64,000 nt of DNA from Massilia glaciei (GCF_003011895.2 NZ_PXWF02000245.1:48178-112177); one strand, 5' to 3'. Positions 1 to 10,954 are shown, numbered from the stretch's first letter. Program-made: numbers and translations. The notes: generated by a model not told the origin, from the letters alone.

Positions 1-732
1 GCCGCGCTCGACAAGCTCAAGGCCGCCGGCCTGGTCCCGCTCGCGCACGGCGGCCAGCCGTGGCAGGAGAGCATCGTGTTCATGGCGGTGCTGGCCAACG
101 TCGGTGGCAAGGAGCTGTACCTGTCGGTGTTCCGCGACCGCGACCAGCGCGCGCTCGCGTCCGAGCCGTTCAAGAAAGTGCTGCTCGCCTTCAAGCGCCT
201 GCAAGGCTATGTCGACCCCGGCTCGCCGGGGCGCAACTGGAACGACGCCACCGCCATGCTGATTAACGGTAAAGCCGGCGTGCAGATCATGGGCGACTGG
301 GCCAAGGGCGAATTCGGCGCCGCCAAACAGGTCGCCGGCACCCACTTCGGCTGCATCGCGGGCCTGGGCGACAAGTCGCCCTACCTGATCCAGGGCGACG
401 CCTTCGTGTTCCCCAAGACCGGCAACGGCGAGGCGGTCAAGGCGCAAAGGCTGCTCGCCAGCGTGATCGTCGCGCCCGCGACCCAGATCGCGTTCAGCAA
501 ATTCAAGGGTTCGATCCCGATCCGCACCGACGTCGACGCCTCGCAGATGGACCAGTGCGCGCAGACCGGCCTGAAAATCATGAAGGACAAGACGCGCCAT
601 GTCGGCGTCAACGAGATCTACCTCTCGCCCGACCAGAACGGCGCCCTGCAAGACGTGCTGACGGCCTTCTGGAACACCCGCATGCCCGTCGAAAAGGCGC
701 AAAAGAGTATCGCCGCGGCGCTGCGCAACTAG
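1..732 (+). CDS. Sugar ABC transporter substrate-binding protein (5' end outside window)
   Basis: The frame is open from base 1, so only the C-terminal 243 residues are visible and the signal peptide is off the window. The sequence reads like a family 1 solute-binding protein of the oligosaccharide (MalE/UgpB-like) type, with a GxxGVQIMGDWAKGEF stretch at window residues 91-104 typical of these proteins. It would capture a sugar in the periplasm for the two permeases and ATPase that follow. One base separates its stop from the next ATG, so it is the first visible gene of the operon. The beta-glucosidases downstream suggest a beta-glucoside such as cellobiose as substrate, which is inference from context. 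Confidence 0.88.
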   Translation, partial: AALDKLKAAGLVPLAHGGQPWQESIVFMAVLANVGGKELYLSVFRDRDQRALASEPFKKVLLAFKRLQGYVDPGSPGRNWNDATAMLINGKAGVQIMGDWAKGEFGAAKQVAGTHFGCIAGLGDKSPYLIQGDAFVFPKTGNGEAVKAQRLLASVIVAPATQIAFSKFKGSIPIRTDVDASQMDQCAQTGLKIMKDKTRHVGVNEIYLSPDQNGALQDVLTAFWNTRMPVEKAQKSIAAALRN

Positions 733-733
733 C

Positions 734-1618
734 ATGGCGCCGCAGCCCAGACGCAGATTGCGCCAGGCGGTGCCGTTCGCGGCGCTGCTGCCGATGGCGC
801 TCACCGTCATCGTCGGCTACCTCGGCACGGTGCTGTGGTCGGTCAAGGTGTCGCTGAGCGGTTCGCGCACCTTCCCGTCTGACACCTTCGTCGGACTGGC
901 CCAGTACACGCGCCTGTTCGAGAACGAGCGCTGGCTGCTCTCGCTCAACAACCTGGCCCTGTATGGCGTGCTGTTCATCGGCGCCTGCCTCGTGATCGGT
1001 TTCCTGCTGGCGGTCTTCATCGACCAGAACGTGAGCGGCGAGGGGGTGCTGCGCACTGTCTTCTTGTACCCGTACGCGATGTCCTTCGTCGCCACCGGCC
1101 TGGTCTGGCAGTGGATGCTCACGCCCGGCATCGGCATCGAACAAAGCGTGCGCGCGCTCGGCTTCAGCGACTTCCGCTTCGACTGGATCGTCGACGAGGA
1201 CATGGTCATCTACACGGTCGTCATCGCCACGGTCTGGCAGGCCTCGGGCCTGGTGATGGCGCTGATGCTGGCCGGCCTGCGCGGCATCGACGAGGAGATC
1301 TGGAAGGCGGCCCGGCTCGACGGCATTCCCGCGTGGCGGGTGTACGTCTCGATCGTGCTGCCGATGCTCGCGCCGACCATCGCCACCGTGCTGCTGCTGC
1401 TCACCACCGCCGTGGTAAAACTGTTCGACGCCGTCGTGGCGATGACCCAGGGCGGGCCCGGCACCGCCAGCGAGGTGCCGGCCAAGTTCGTCATGGACCA
1501 TCTGTTCGGGCGCGCCAACCTGGGGCTGGCCTCGGCCGGCGCGGTGATGCTGCTGGTGCCGGTGCTGGCGCTGGCCGTGCCCTACCTGTACGCGCGCAGC
1601 CGCAAGGGCCGGGCGTGA
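734..1618 (+). CDS. Sugar ABC transporter permease, MalF type
   Basis: This 294-residue inner-membrane protein has about six hydrophobic segments. It carries the binding-protein-dependent permease EAA loop (EIWKAARLDGIPAWRVYV, around residues 188-205), which contacts the ATPase. It forms the importer pore together with the next gene product. The ATG at 734 lies one base after the preceding stop. Its TGA overlaps the GTG of the next gene in a GTGA arrangement, pointing to translational coupling. Confidence 0.9.
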   Translation: MAPQPRRRLRQAVPFAALLPMALTVIVGYLGTVLWSVKVSLSGSRTFPSDTFVGLAQYTRLFENERWLLSLNNLALYGVLFIGACLVIGFLLAVFIDQNVSGEGVLRTVFLYPYAMSFVATGLVWQWMLTPGIGIEQSVRALGFSDFRFDWIVDEDMVIYTVVIATVWQASGLVMALMLAGLRGIDEEIWKAARLDGIPAWRVYVSIVLPMLAPTIATVLLLLTTAVVKLFDAVVAMTQGGPGTASEVPAKFVMDHLFGRANLGLASAGAVMLLVPVLALAVPYLYARSRKGRA

Positions 1619-2496
1619 GGAGCGCGCCGCGACGCGCCGGCCGGGCCCGCTTCACGCCGGCCCGCCTCGGCATCTACGCCTTCCTGATCTGCGCGGCGCT
1701 GTTCTTTCTGCTGCCGCTGTACGTGATGCTGGTGACCTCGTTCAAGCCGATCGAGCAGATCCGCCTGGGCGGCATCTTCTCGCTGCCGCTCGAGCCCACC
1801 CTCGAGCCCTGGCGCCAGGCCTGGTCGAGCGCCTGCACCGGCGTCGATTGCGGCGGCATCGGGGGCGGCTTCTACAATTCGCTGGCGATCGCGCTGCCGG
1901 CCACGGTGCTGCCTATTTTTCTCGGCGCCCTCAACGGCTATGCGCTCTCGTTCTGGCGCCCGCGCGGCGCCGGGCTGCTGTTCGGCGCGCTCATGGTCGG
2001 CGCCTTCATTCCGGTGCAGGTGATGATCTACCCGCTGGTGCGCGTGACCGCCACGCTCGGCCTGTTCAGTTCACTGCCGGGCATCGTGCTGGTGCACACG
2101 ATCTTCGCGATGCCGGTGCTCACACTGCTGTTCCGCAACTACTACGCGGGCATCCCGCGCGAGCTGTTCCAGGCCGCGCGCATCGACGGCGGCGGTTTCT
2201 GGCGCATCTTCGTGCAGCTGATGCTGCCGATGTCGGTGCCGATCATCGTGGTCGCGGCCATCATGCAGGTCACCGGCGTGTGGAACGACTACATCCTCGG
2301 CCTCGTGTTCGCCGGGCGCGACTACGTGCCGATGACGGTGCAGCTCAATAACGTGATCAACACCACGACCGGCACGCGCCTCTACAACGTCAACATGGCC
2401 GCGACCATCCTCACATCGCTGGTGCCACTGGCGATCTACTTCATATCAGGCCGCTGGTTCGTGCGCGGCATCGCCGCCGGCGCGGTGAAAGGTTAA
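1615..2496 (+). CDS. Sugar ABC transporter permease, MalG type
   Basis: The product is 293 residues, read from a GTG at 1615 that overlaps the preceding stop by four bases. The same frame is open far upstream, but those codons lie inside the MalF-type gene. The protein has six hydrophobic segments and the EAA loop (ELFQAARIDGGGFWRIFV, about residues 182-199). It is the partner permease of the preceding protein in a CUT1-family carbohydrate importer. Confidence 0.9.
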   Translation: MRSAPRRAGRARFTPARLGIYAFLICAALFFLLPLYVMLVTSFKPIEQIRLGGIFSLPLEPTLEPWRQAWSSACTGVDCGGIGGGFYNSLAIALPATVLPIFLGALNGYALSFWRPRGAGLLFGALMVGAFIPVQVMIYPLVRVTATLGLFSSLPGIVLVHTIFAMPVLTLLFRNYYAGIPRELFQAARIDGGGFWRIFVQLMLPMSVPIIVVAAIMQVTGVWNDYILGLVFAGRDYVPMTVQLNNVINTTTGTRLYNVNMAATILTSLVPLAIYFISGRWFVRGIAAGAVKG

Positions 2497-2499
2497 TCG

Positions 2500-3564
2500 A
2501 TGTCCAATCTGCGTCTGCGCAAACTGTGCGTGAGCCTTGGCGGCAACGCCATCATCGAGGACCTCGACCTCGAGGTCGAGCCGGGCGAGTTCCTGGTGCT
2601 GCTCGGCCCTTCCGGCTGCGGCAAGTCGACCCTGCTGCACAGCATCGCCGGCCTGACCGACATCAGCGGCGGCAGCATCGAGATCGGCGGCGTCGACATG
2701 AGCGACGCCGACCCGAGCGAGCGCGGGATCGGCATGGTGTTCCAGTCCTACGCGCTGTATCCGACCATGACGGTCGAAAAGAACATGTCGTTCGGCCTGC
2801 GCATCAGCGGCACCCCCAAGGCCGAAATCGCGCGCCGCATCGCGCGCGTGGCCGAGATGCTGCAACTGGGGCCGCTGCTGCAGCGCAAACCGGCCCAGCT
2901 CTCGGGTGGACAGCGCCAGCGGGTGGCGATAGGCCGCGCGCTGGTGCGCGAGGCCGGCGTGTTTTTGTTCGACGAGCCCCTGTCCAACCTCGACGCCAAG
3001 CTGCGCGCCGAGCTGCGCCGCGAGCTCAAGCTGCTGCACCAGAAGCTCGGCTCGACCATGGTGTACGTGACCCACGACCAGGTCGAGGCGCTCACGCTGG
3101 CGACCCGCATCGTGGTCATGCGCGGCGGCGTGATACAGCAGATCGGCGCGCCGGCCGAGGTCTACGAGCGCCCCGCGAACATCTTCGTGGCCGGCTTTTT
3201 GGGCGCGCCCGCGATGAACTTCGTGGCCGGCACGCTGGGGCCTGGCGGCGCGTTCGCCTCGCCGGCGCTGTCGCTGGCGCTGGCGCTGGCGCCAGAGCAG
3301 GCGGCGGTGTGCGACGGGCGCCGCGTCATCCTGGGCATCCGCCCCGAACACGTGCAAATCGACGGCGGCGGCGCGCTGCCCGGCACGGTCACGCTGGTCG
3401 AACCGATGGGCAACCACCAGGTCGTGTGGTTCACCTGCGGCGCGCAACTGCTGTCGGCGCTGGTGCACGACGCGCGCGTGTTCGCGCCCGGCCAGCGGAT
3501 CGCGTTCGCGCTCGACGCGGCGCGCGGCTCTTTGTTCGACGACGCCAGCGGATGCCGGCTATGA
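2500..3564 (+). CDS. Sugar ABC transporter ATP-binding protein (MsmK/UgpC type)
   Basis: This 354-residue ATPase has every expected motif: Walker A GPSGCGKST (36-44), signature LSGGQ (134-138), Walker B FLFDEP (155-160) and H-loop His192. Past residue about 235 is a C-terminal OB-fold (TOBE-like) extension typical of MalK/UgpC proteins. It energises the two permeases. The stop overlaps the ATG of the LacI gene (ATGA), so transporter and regulator appear to be co-translated. Confidence 0.92.
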   Translation: MSNLRLRKLCVSLGGNAIIEDLDLEVEPGEFLVLLGPSGCGKSTLLHSIAGLTDISGGSIEIGGVDMSDADPSERGIGMVFQSYALYPTMTVEKNMSFGLRISGTPKAEIARRIARVAEMLQLGPLLQRKPAQLSGGQRQRVAIGRALVREAGVFLFDEPLSNLDAKLRAELRRELKLLHQKLGSTMVYVTHDQVEALTLATRIVVMRGGVIQQIGAPAEVYERPANIFVAGFLGAPAMNFVAGTLGPGGAFASPALSLALALAPEQAAVCDGRRVILGIRPEHVQIDGGGALPGTVTLVEPMGNHQVVWFTCGAQLLSALVHDARVFAPGQRIAFALDAARGSLFDDASGCRL

Positions 3565-4607
3565 GCCTTGAGAAGGTCACGATCAAGGATGTGGCAAGGC
3601 TGGCCGGGGTCGGCCTGGGCACGGCCTCGCGCGTGGTCAGCGGCAAGGGCTCGGTCTCGCCGGCCACCCTCGAGCGCGTCAAGAGGGCGATCGAGGAGCT
3701 CGACTTCCGCCCCTCGCACGCGGCGCGCTCGCTGCTGTCGGGCTCTTCGCGCATGATCGGGGTCTACCTCCCGGTCCTCAAGGGCACCTTCTACATGCCG
3801 ATCCTGCAGACCATCGACGGCCAGCTGCGCGCCGCCGGCCTGCACATGGTGGTCGCCTTCGGCCTGGGCCTGGGTGTGGGCGACGAGCGGCGCCAGTGCA
3901 TCGAGGGCATCGCGTTCCTGATCGAGCGCGGCTGCGACGGCCTGGTCGTGATGGGCGAGGGCATGGTCGAGGAGGACCTGGCCGGGCTTGGCGCCAAGCT
4001 CGATTGCCTGGTGGTGCTCAACCACAGCTTCGAGAGCATCCCCGACCAGTGTTTTTCGGCCGACCACACGCGCGGCGGGGCGCTGGCCGCGCGCGCGCTG
4101 CTCGACCAGGGCCACCGCGCGCTGGCCGTGGTGGCGGGGCCGGCGAGCCTGCCCGACAACGTGGCCCGGATCGATGGTTTCATGGCCGAGGTGGCCGCCG
4201 CCGGCATCGACACGAGCACCGTGTGGGTGGCCGAAAGCGACTTCTCGCCCGAGGGCGGCTGGGCCGCGGCGCGCGACCTGGCCGGCTCCGGCTACCATTT
4301 CACGGGCCTGTTTTGCGCCAACGACGAAATGGCGCTCGGGGCGCTGTCGTTCTTCCAGCAGGCCGGCATCGCGGTGCCGCAGCAGGTGTCGGTGATCGGC
4401 TACGACGACACCCCGAGCGCCGAGTTCTCGGCGCCGCGGCTGAGCACCGTGCACGTGCCGTGGAACGACGTCACGCACAACGCGCTCAACGCGCTGCTCG
4501 AGCGCTGCTACGACCTGCCCGCGCCGCCCGCGCGGGCCCTGCCGATCACCGTCACGCAGCGCGCCTCGCTCGCGCCGCCGCCACGCCAGGCGGGCGAAAC
4601 CAAATAA
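3561..4607 (+). CDS. LacI family transcriptional regulator (first copy)
   Basis: The protein has 348 residues. The N-terminal LacI helix-turn-helix (VTIKDVARLAGVGLGTASRV, 6-25) is followed by a sugar-binding periplasmic-type core. The start is the ATG at 3561, which overlaps the ATPase stop. It closely resembles the second LacI protein at 11027-12037: the HTH and the stretch SHAARSLLSGSS-MIGVY-PVLKGTFYMPILQTID are nearly identical, so the two are paralogs. It probably senses a beta-glucoside or glucose and binds the palindrome at 4652-4667, just upstream of the GH1 gene. Confidence 0.92.
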   Translation: MSLEKVTIKDVARLAGVGLGTASRVVSGKGSVSPATLERVKRAIEELDFRPSHAARSLLSGSSRMIGVYLPVLKGTFYMPILQTIDGQLRAAGLHMVVAFGLGLGVGDERRQCIEGIAFLIERGCDGLVVMGEGMVEEDLAGLGAKLDCLVVLNHSFESIPDQCFSADHTRGGALAARALLDQGHRALAVVAGPASLPDNVARIDGFMAEVAAAGIDTSTVWVAESDFSPEGGWAAARDLAGSGYHFTGLFCANDEMALGALSFFQQAGIAVPQQVSVIGYDDTPSAEFSAPRLSTVHVPWNDVTHNALNALLERCYDLPAPPARALPITVTQRASLAPPPRQAGETK

Positions 4608-4651
4608 ATTTCCGTGCAAAACACACACATTCGCACTTTTCTGCGCTAGAC

Positions 4652-4667
4652 TTGGAAACCTTTCCAA
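4652..4667. promoter_or_regulatory. LacI-type operator
   Basis: TTGGAAA-CC-TTTCCAA is a perfect inverted repeat of seven-base arms. It sits in the 96-base gap between the LacI gene and the GH1 gene. It resembles LacI/GalR-family operators, and a possible -10 box (TATAGC, 4668-4673) directly abuts it, so repressor binding should block RNA polymerase. That one of the two flanking LacI paralogs is the ligand is inference. Confidence 0.7.
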
Positions 4668-4703
4668 TATAGCGCGACACCGATTCTTAGAAGAATAGCG
4701 ACC

Positions 4704-6119
4704 ATGACAAAAACAGTGAACGATCAGACAACGCCGCTGGCCGCCAGCGATTTTGGGCGCGACTTTCTGTGGGGCTGCGCCACCTCGGCCTACCAGATCG
4801 AAGGCGCGGCCGCCGAGGACGGCCGGGTCGAATCGATCTGGGACCGCTTCTGCGCCCAGCCCGGCGCGATCCGCGACGGCAGCACCGGCGCCGTCGCCTG
4901 CGACCACTACCACCGCTGGCCCGAAGACCTCGACCTGGCCCGCTCGCTCGGGGTGCGCGCCTACCGCTTTTCGATCGCGTGGCCGCGCATCTTCAGCGGC
5001 CCGGGCGCCAGGCCGAACCAGCGGGGGCTCGACTTCTACGCGCGCCTGGTCGACGGCATGCTCGAGCGCGGCCTGGAGCCGTGGGCCACGCTGTACCACT
5101 GGGACCTGCCGCAATACCTGCAGGACGCCGGCGGCTGGCAGCATCGCGCCACCATCGACGCCTTCGTCGAATTCGCCGACACCATGAGCGGCCACCTGGG
5201 CGGGCGCGTGAAGCACTGGATCACCCACAACGAGCCGTGGTGCACGGCGATGCATGGCAATTTCGACGGCGCGCACGCGCCCGGCGGCAAGGACCTGGCG
5301 ACGGCGATGCAGGTCTGCCACAACGTGCTGGTCTCGCACGGGAGGGCGGTGCCGCTGATACGCGCCAACAGCGACGGCGCGCAGGTCGGCATTTCGCTGA
5401 GCCTGCACCCGATTTCGGCCGCCAGCGAGCGTCCGCAGGACGAGGCGGCGCGGGTGCGCCAGGACGGCCTGCGCAACCGCTGGTTCCTCGACGCCCTGAC
5501 CGGCCGCGGCTATCCGCGGGACGTGCTGGCGCTGCTGGCCGACAAGGCCCCGCAAACCGCCGCCGGCGACATGGAGCTGATCGCCTCGCCGCTCGACTTT
5601 ATCGGCGTGAACTACTACTTCCCGGAAATGGTCGAGGACGCGCCGGGCACCGAGCCGGTCGACACGCGCCTCGTGCTGCCGGCCGGTCTCGAGCGCACCG
5701 CCTTTGGCTGGGAGGTCGCGCCCGGGGGCCTGACCGCGCTGCTGACGCGCATCGCGCGCGACTACCAACCGGCCGCCATCTACGTGACCGAAAACGGCTC
5801 GACCTACGACGACGTGGTCGGCCCCGACGGCGAGGTCGACGACCGGGAGCGCCAAAGCTACCTGGTGCGCCACCTGCTGGCGCTGCGCGAGACGATCGCG
5901 CAGGGCGCCCCGATCAAGGGCTATTTCGCCTGGAGCCTGCTAGACAACTTCGAGTGGGGCGAAGGCCTGGCGCGCCGCTTTGGCATCACCCATGTCGACT
6001 TCGAGACCCAGCGCCGGACCCTTAAAACAAGCGGAAAATGGCTGCGCGCCTTTCTCGCAGGGGCCGATCAAAGCGCCGATCCAAGCGCCGATCCAATCAA
6101 CGATTCAACCAACGGATAA
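4704..6119 (+). CDS. GH1 family beta-glucosidase
   Basis: This 471-residue family 1 glycoside hydrolase has the acid/base motif THNEP (Glu177) and the nucleophile motif YVTENG (Glu363). The N-terminal FLWGCATSAYQIEGA box of the family is present. There is no signal peptide, so it should act in the cytosol on imported cellobiose or other beta-glucosides. The C-terminus ends in a short repetitive tail (about residues 455-471, SADPSADPIN-like) caused by repeats of a GATCCAAGCGCC-like sequence. The ATG at 4704 is downstream of the LacI operator. The GH3 gene follows after four bases. Confidence 0.95.
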   Translation: MTKTVNDQTTPLAASDFGRDFLWGCATSAYQIEGAAAEDGRVESIWDRFCAQPGAIRDGSTGAVACDHYHRWPEDLDLARSLGVRAYRFSIAWPRIFSGPGARPNQRGLDFYARLVDGMLERGLEPWATLYHWDLPQYLQDAGGWQHRATIDAFVEFADTMSGHLGGRVKHWITHNEPWCTAMHGNFDGAHAPGGKDLATAMQVCHNVLVSHGRAVPLIRANSDGAQVGISLSLHPISAASERPQDEAARVRQDGLRNRWFLDALTGRGYPRDVLALLADKAPQTAAGDMELIASPLDFIGVNYYFPEMVEDAPGTEPVDTRLVLPAGLERTAFGWEVAPGGLTALLTRIARDYQPAAIYVTENGSTYDDVVGPDGEVDDRERQSYLVRHLLALRETIAQGAPIKGYFAWSLLDNFEWGEGLARRFGITHVDFETQRRTLKTSGKWLRAFLAGADQSADPSADPINDSTNG

Positions 6120-6123
6120 CGCC

Positions 6124-8640
6124 ATGAAAAAACTCGCCCTCACTTGCATGATCGCCGCCGCGCTGCAGCCGGCGGTGTCGTTTGCGGCCGCCCCGCAGCC
6201 GAAGGACTGGCCGCGGCTGAAAAGCGCGATCGGAAAGAACGCCGCGCTCGAGGCGCGCGTGGCCGCCATCGTGGCCGGCATGACGCTGGCGCAGAAGGTA
6301 GGCCAGATGACCCAGCCCGAAATCAAAAGCGTCACGCCGGCGCAGGTGCGCGAGCACTACATCGGCTCGGTGCTCAACGGCGGCGGCAGCTGGCCCGGCA
6401 TGAACAAGCGCGCCAGCGCGGCCGACTGGGTGGCGCTGGCCGACAGCTACCACGCCGCCTCGATGGCGACCGACATGATCGTCAAGGTGCCCGTCATCTG
6501 GGGCACCGACGCGATCCACGGCCACGGCAACGTGTATGGCGCGACCCTGTTCCCGCACAATATCGGCCTCGGAGCCGCGCGCGATCCGGCGCTGGTGGGG
6601 CGCATCGGCGCCGCCGTCGGCAAGGCGGTGCGCGCGACCGGCGTGGCGTGGGTGTTCGGGCCGACGCTGGCGGTGGTGCGCGACGACCGCTGGGGCCGCA
6701 CCTACGAGAGCTTTTCGGAGGACGGCGCGCTGGTCAACAGCTACGGCGGCGCCTATGTGCGCGCGCTGCAGGGCAACTTCGGCGGCCAGGCCAACGTGGT
6801 CGCCACGGCCAAGCATTTCCTGGGCGACGGCGGCACCGACCAGGGCAAGGACCGCGGCGTGAACATGGCGACCAAGGCGCAGATGCTGAGCCAGCACGCG
6901 CAGGGCTATTACAGCGCGCTGGCGGCCGGCGCGCAGACCGTGATGGCGTCGTTTAACAGCTGGAACGACGTCGCCGCCGGTGTCGACTACGGAAAAATGC
7001 ATGGCAACGCGTCGCTGCTGACGGGCGTGCTCAAGACGCAAATGGGCTTTGACGGCTTTGTGATCGGCGACTGGAACGGCCACGCCGAAGTGCCGGGCTG
7101 CCGCGACGACAGCTGCGCCCAGGCGATCAACGCCGGCGTCGACATGATCATGGTGCCCGACGCCTGGAAGGGCTTCATCGAGAACACCATCGCCCAGGTC
7201 AAGGCCGGCCAGATCCCGATGGCTCGCATCGACGACGCCGTCACCCGCATCGTGCGCGTCAAGCTGCGCGCCGGCCTGTTCGGCAAAACGCCGTCCGCCA
7301 ACCGCTACGCCAGCAAGCAGGAGGCGCTCAAGGCGCGTCCGTTGGCGCGCGAGGCGGTGCGCAAATCGCTGGTGCTGCTCAAGAACGACGGCGCGGTGCT
7401 GCCGCTGGCGCGCGGCAAGCGCATCCTGGTGGTCGGGCGCAGCGCCGACAACATGCAGAACCAGGCGGGCGGCTGGTCGCTGACCTGGCAGGGCACCGAC
7501 AACAAAAACAGCGACTACCCCGACAGCGACACCATCCTCGCGGCGATCACCGACGCGGCCGGCGCCGCCAACGTTGAGTACAGCGCCGACCCGGCCGCGC
7601 TCGACCTGTCGCGCTTCGACGCCGTCATCGCGGTCATCGGCGAGGGCCCGTACGCCGAGGGCGATGGCGACATCGGCCCCGGCGGCACCCTGCGCCACAG
7701 CGCGCGCCACCCCGAGGACCTGGCCGCGCTGGCCGCCGTCTCGGGCAAGGGCAAGCCGGTGGTCACGGTGTTCATGGCCGGGCGGCCGCTGTACGTCAAC
7801 GACCTGCTCAATTTGTCGGACAGCTTCGTCGCGGCTTGGCTGCCCGGCAGCGAGGGCAAGGGCGTGACCGACGTGCTGTTCCGCGACAAGCGCGGCAAGG
7901 TGGCGCACGACTTCACGGGCAAGCTCTCGTTCTCGTGGCCGAAGTCGGCATGCCAGACCGGCCTCAATGTGGGCGACGCCGGCTACGCGCCGCTGTTCGC
8001 GCACGGCTATGGCCTGAGCTACCGGCGCACCGCCACGCTAGGCCGGCTCGCCACGCCGGCGCACGAGGGCGGTTGTGGCGTCACCAGCGCCTTCCCGGTG
8101 TTCAACCAGACCGACCGCGCCAGCTTTCCCCTCGCGATCGTGAGTGGCGGCCAGCGCAGCGCCCTTGGCGCCGACCTCAACAGCACTTTCAGCCTGCCCG
8201 GCGTGAGTGTGCAGACCTCGCAGATCAACACCCAGCAAGACGCCAAGCTCGTCACGTGGAGCGGGCCGGCGCGCTTCGAGGCGCGCGCCGCCGCCCCGCG
8301 CGCGCTGCCGGGCTATGCCAGCGCCGACGGCGTCTTGCAGTTCGACACCCTGGTGTCGCAGTCGCCGCAGGGCAAGGTCGAGATGACCATCGGCTGCGGA
8401 CCCGGTTGCGCCGGCACGCTCGACGTGACCAAACTGTTCGCCGCGCTGGCCGGCAAGCCGCGCCAGAGCGTCAAGATCCCGCTGGCCTGCTTCGCGGCCA
8501 AGGGCGCGCGCTTCGAGCAGCTCGACATGCCGTTCAGCGTGGCCAGCGACGCCCCGTTCGCGGCCGCCTTCACCAACCTGCAGATCGTCGGCGGCGCCGC
8601 CAAGGATAAAGACGCCGTCAACTGCAAGGAGGCGCTGTGA
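6124..8640 (+). CDS. GH3 family beta-glucosidase / glucan glucohydrolase, exported
   Basis: The start is the ATG at 6124, whose product begins with a clear signal peptide ([21 protein letters not shown]), giving 838 residues. An upstream in-frame start at 5980 lies inside the GH1 gene and is rejected. The N-terminal GH3 barrel contains [16 protein letters not shown] and the nucleophile Asp316 in VIGDW. The second GH3 domain carries [12 protein letters not shown]-terminal beta-rich module after about residue 660 resembles the extension of ExoP-type exo-1,3/1,4-beta-glucanases. It probably trims beta-glucans in the periplasm or outside the cell. The stop overlaps the glucokinase GTG (GTGA). Confidence 0.93.
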   Translation: MKKLALTCMIAAALQPAVSFAAAPQPKDWPRLKSAIGKNAALEARVAAIVAGMTLAQKVGQMTQPEIKSVTPAQVREHYIGSVLNGGGSWPGMNKRASAADWVALADSYHAASMATDMIVKVPVIWGTDAIHGHGNVYGATLFPHNIGLGAARDPALVGRIGAAVGKAVRATGVAWVFGPTLAVVRDDRWGRTYESFSEDGALVNSYGGAYVRALQGNFGGQANVVATAKHFLGDGGTDQGKDRGVNMATKAQMLSQHAQGYYSALAAGAQTVMASFNSWNDVAAGVDYGKMHGNASLLTGVLKTQMGFDGFVIGDWNGHAEVPGCRDDSCAQAINAGVDMIMVPDAWKGFIENTIAQVKAGQIPMARIDDAVTRIVRVKLRAGLFGKTPSANRYASKQEALKARPLAREAVRKSLVLLKNDGAVLPLARGKRILVVGRSADNMQNQAGGWSLTWQGTDNKNSDYPDSDTILAAITDAAGAANVEYSADPAALDLSRFDAVIAVIGEGPYAEGDGDIGPGGTLRHSARHPEDLAALAAVSGKGKPVVTVFMAGRPLYVNDLLNLSDSFVAAWLPGSEGKGVTDVLFRDKRGKVAHDFTGKLSFSWPKSACQTGLNVGDAGYAPLFAHGYGLSYRRTATLGRLATPAHEGGCGVTSAFPVFNQTDRASFPLAIVSGGQRSALGADLNSTFSLPGVSVQTSQINTQQDAKLVTWSGPARFEARAAAPRALPGYASADGVLQFDTLVSQSPQGKVEMTIGCGPGCAGTLDVTKLFAALAGKPRQSVKIPLACFAAKGARFEQLDMPFSVASDAPFAAAFTNLQIVGGAAKDKDAVNCKEAL

Positions 8641-9611
8641 GCACCATCGACCGCGGCCCGCGCCTGCTGGCCGACGTTGGCGGCACCAACGCGCGCTTCA
8701 CCATCGAGACCTCGGAGCGCGGCTACGCCGCGGTGGCCGTGCTCGCGTGCGACCAGTACCCGAGCCTGGGCAGCGCGATCGCGGCCTATCTCGGCAGCGC
8801 CGAGGTGCGCGCGCTGGACGTGGGGCCGGTGCGCCACGCGGCCATCGCGATCGCCAATCCGGTCGACGGCGACCAGGTCAGCATGACCAACCACCACTGG
8901 AGTTTTTCGACCTCGGCGCTGCGCACCGAACTCGACATGAGCACCCTGCTGGTGGTCAACGACTTCACCGCGCTGGCGATGGCGCTGCCGCACCTGCTGC
9001 CGTCGCAGCGCACCCGCATCGGCGGCGGCGTCGAGCTGGCCGGCCGCACCATCGGCCTGATCGGACCGGGCACCGGGCTTGGCGTGTCGGGCATCGTGCC
9101 GGCCGGGGGCGGGCGCTGGATCGCGCTCGACAGCGAAGGCGGGCACGTCACGTTCGCGCCGGCCAACGCCGACGAGGCGAAAATCCTCGCCTTCCTGTGG
9201 GACAAACTGGGCCACGTGTCGGCCGAGCGCCTGCTGTCGGGCTCCGGCCTCGAGACGATCCTGCTGGCGCTGTCGGGCCGCTCGCTCGGCGCGGCCGAGA
9301 TCACCGAGCGCGCGCAGGCCGGCAGTTGCGCCGAGTGCGCGCGCGCGGTCGCCTGTTTTTGCGCGGTGCTCGGCACCATCGCCGGCAACGTCGCGCTGAC
9401 GCTGGGCGCGACCGGCGGCGTGTACATCGGCGGCGGCATCGTGCCGCGGCTGGGCGGTTTGTTCACCGGGTCGGCGTTCCGCGCGCGCTTCGAGGACAAG
9501 GGCCGGCTCTCGCCCTACATGGCGCGCATTCCCACCTATCTGATCACGGCGGCCTACCCGGCCTTTGTCGGGATTTCGGCCATGCTTTCGGAACAGACGG
9601 CGCACCAGTAG
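8637..9611 (+). CDS. glk: Glucokinase
   Basis: This is a 324-residue ROK-unrelated, Glk-type glucokinase. The N-terminal phosphate-binding motif [12 protein letters not shown] (10-21), the [10 protein letters not shown] segment and [10 protein letters not shown] match the E. coli-type family. It phosphorylates glucose released by the GH1 and GH3 enzymes, feeding glycolysis. The GTG start overlaps the GH3 stop by four bases. Confidence 0.93.
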   Translation: MSTIDRGPRLLADVGGTNARFTIETSERGYAAVAVLACDQYPSLGSAIAAYLGSAEVRALDVGPVRHAAIAIANPVDGDQVSMTNHHWSFSTSALRTELDMSTLLVVNDFTALAMALPHLLPSQRTRIGGGVELAGRTIGLIGPGTGLGVSGIVPAGGGRWIALDSEGGHVTFAPANADEAKILAFLWDKLGHVSAERLLSGSGLETILLALSGRSLGAAEITERAQAGSCAECARAVACFCAVLGTIAGNVALTLGATGGVYIGGGIVPRLGGLFTGSAFRARFEDKGRLSPYMARIPTYLITAAYPAFVGISAMLSEQTAHQ

Positions 9612-9691
9612 GAAAACGAGAAGTTTCACACCAGAAGTTCGCACCACAAAAAGTTCGCACAGTTCGAACAAGCACAGACCAGGAGACCAGC

Positions 9692-10954
9692 ATGGAACAC
9701 GCAGCACAGCCAATCACCGTCAGCCGGACCGGCGCCGAGAACAACACCGGGCCACTGATCATCATCACGATCCTGTTTTTCATGTGGGGCCTGCTCACCT
9801 CACTCAACGACGTCCTGATCCCGCACCTGAAGGCGGTCTACACGCTCACCTATGTGCAGGCGATGCTGGTGCAGTTCTGCTTCTTCGGCGCCTACTTCGT
9901 GGTGTCGCTGCCGGCCGGCATGCTGATCCGTAAAATCGGCTACCAGAGCGGCGCCGTCACCGGCCTGTTGATCGCCGCCGCCGGCTGCGCGCTGTTCTAT
10001 CCGGCCTCGACCAGCGGCTACGCGCTGTTCCTGTTCGCGTTCTTCGTGCTGGCCTCCGGCATCACGATCTTGCAGGTCGCCGCCAATCCGTATGTCACGG
10101 TGCTGGGCAAGGCGAGCACCGCCTCGAGCCGGCTCACGCTCACGCAGGCCTTCAACGCGCTCGGCACCACGGTGGCGCCGGCGCTGGGCGGCTTGCTGAT
10201 CCTGGGCGGCGGCGCGGCCGTGCTGGCGCAGACCCCGCTCGAGCAGGCGGCGTCGGTGCAGGGCCCTTACCTGGCGCTGGCCGGCGCGCTGCTGCTGCTG
10301 GCGGTGCTGTTCGCCCTGGCGCGGCTGCCAAAAATCAGCCACGCCGATGACAGCGCGGCCCTGGCCACCGACAGCGGCGTGACCTCGGCGATGTCGCAGC
10401 GCCACCTGGTGCTGGGCGCTGTCGGCATTTTCCTGTACGTCGGCGGCGAGGTCAGCATCGGCAGCTTTTTGATCAACTTCCTCGGCGAGCCCGATATCGC
10501 CAACATGTCGGCCGCGACCGCCGCCCACTATGTCAGTTTTTACTGGGGTGGCGCGATGGTCGGGCGCTTCATCGGCTTTGCCGTGATGCGCTATGTCAGC
10601 CCGGGCAAGACGCTCGCCTTCAACGCGCTGTGCTCGATCGCGCTGATCCTGACGGCGATCTTCACCAAGGGTCAGGTGGCGATGTGGGCGATCCTCGCGG
10701 TCGGCCTGTGCAACTCGATCATGTTCCCGACCATCTTCAGCATGGCGCTGCACAAGCTCGGCAAATTCACGGGCCAGGGCTCGGGCATCTTGTGCATGGC
10801 GATCGTGGGCGGCGCGCTGGTGCCGTTCGCGCAGGGCGCGATGGCCGACTCGATCGGGTTGCAATGGTCGTTCTTCGTGCCGGCCGCCTGCTACATCTTC
10901 ATCCTGTACTACGGCCTGCGTTTTGCCGGGCTGTACCGCGACGGGAAGGCGTGA
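9692..10954 (+). CDS. Sugar MFS transporter, FucP/GluP family
   Basis: The protein has 420 residues with about twelve hydrophobic segments. It begins with the family signature [18 protein letters not shown] (about 30-47) of FucP-type glucose/galactose/fucose proton symporters. The ATG at 9692 follows a good ribosome site (CAGGAGACCAGC). It would import monosaccharide such as glucose alongside the ABC oligosaccharide system. The 80-base gap from glk carries two AAGTTCGCAC repeats of unknown meaning. Confidence 0.9.
   Translation: MEHAAQPITVSRTGAENNTGPLIIITILFFMWGLLTSLNDVLIPHLKAVYTLTYVQAMLVQFCFFGAYFVVSLPAGMLIRKIGYQSGAVTGLLIAAAGCALFYPASTSGYALFLFAFFVLASGITILQVAANPYVTVLGKASTASSRLTLTQAFNALGTTVAPALGGLLILGGGAAVLAQTPLEQAASVQGPYLALAGALLLLAVLFALARLPKISHADDSAALATDSGVTSAMSQRHLVLGAVGIFLYVGGEVSIGSFLINFLGEPDIANMSAATAAHYVSFYWGGAMVGRFIGFAVMRYVSPGKTLAFNALCSIALILTAIFTKGQVAMWAILAVGLCNSIMFPTIFSMALHKLGKFTGQGSGILCMAIVGGALVPFAQGAMADSIGLQWSFFVPAACYIFILYYGLRFAGLYRDGKA

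Noticed and set aside
3162..5873. Long antisense ORF across ATPase, LacI and GH1 genes
   Set aside because: It crosses three well-supported genes on the other strand and has no protein motifs.
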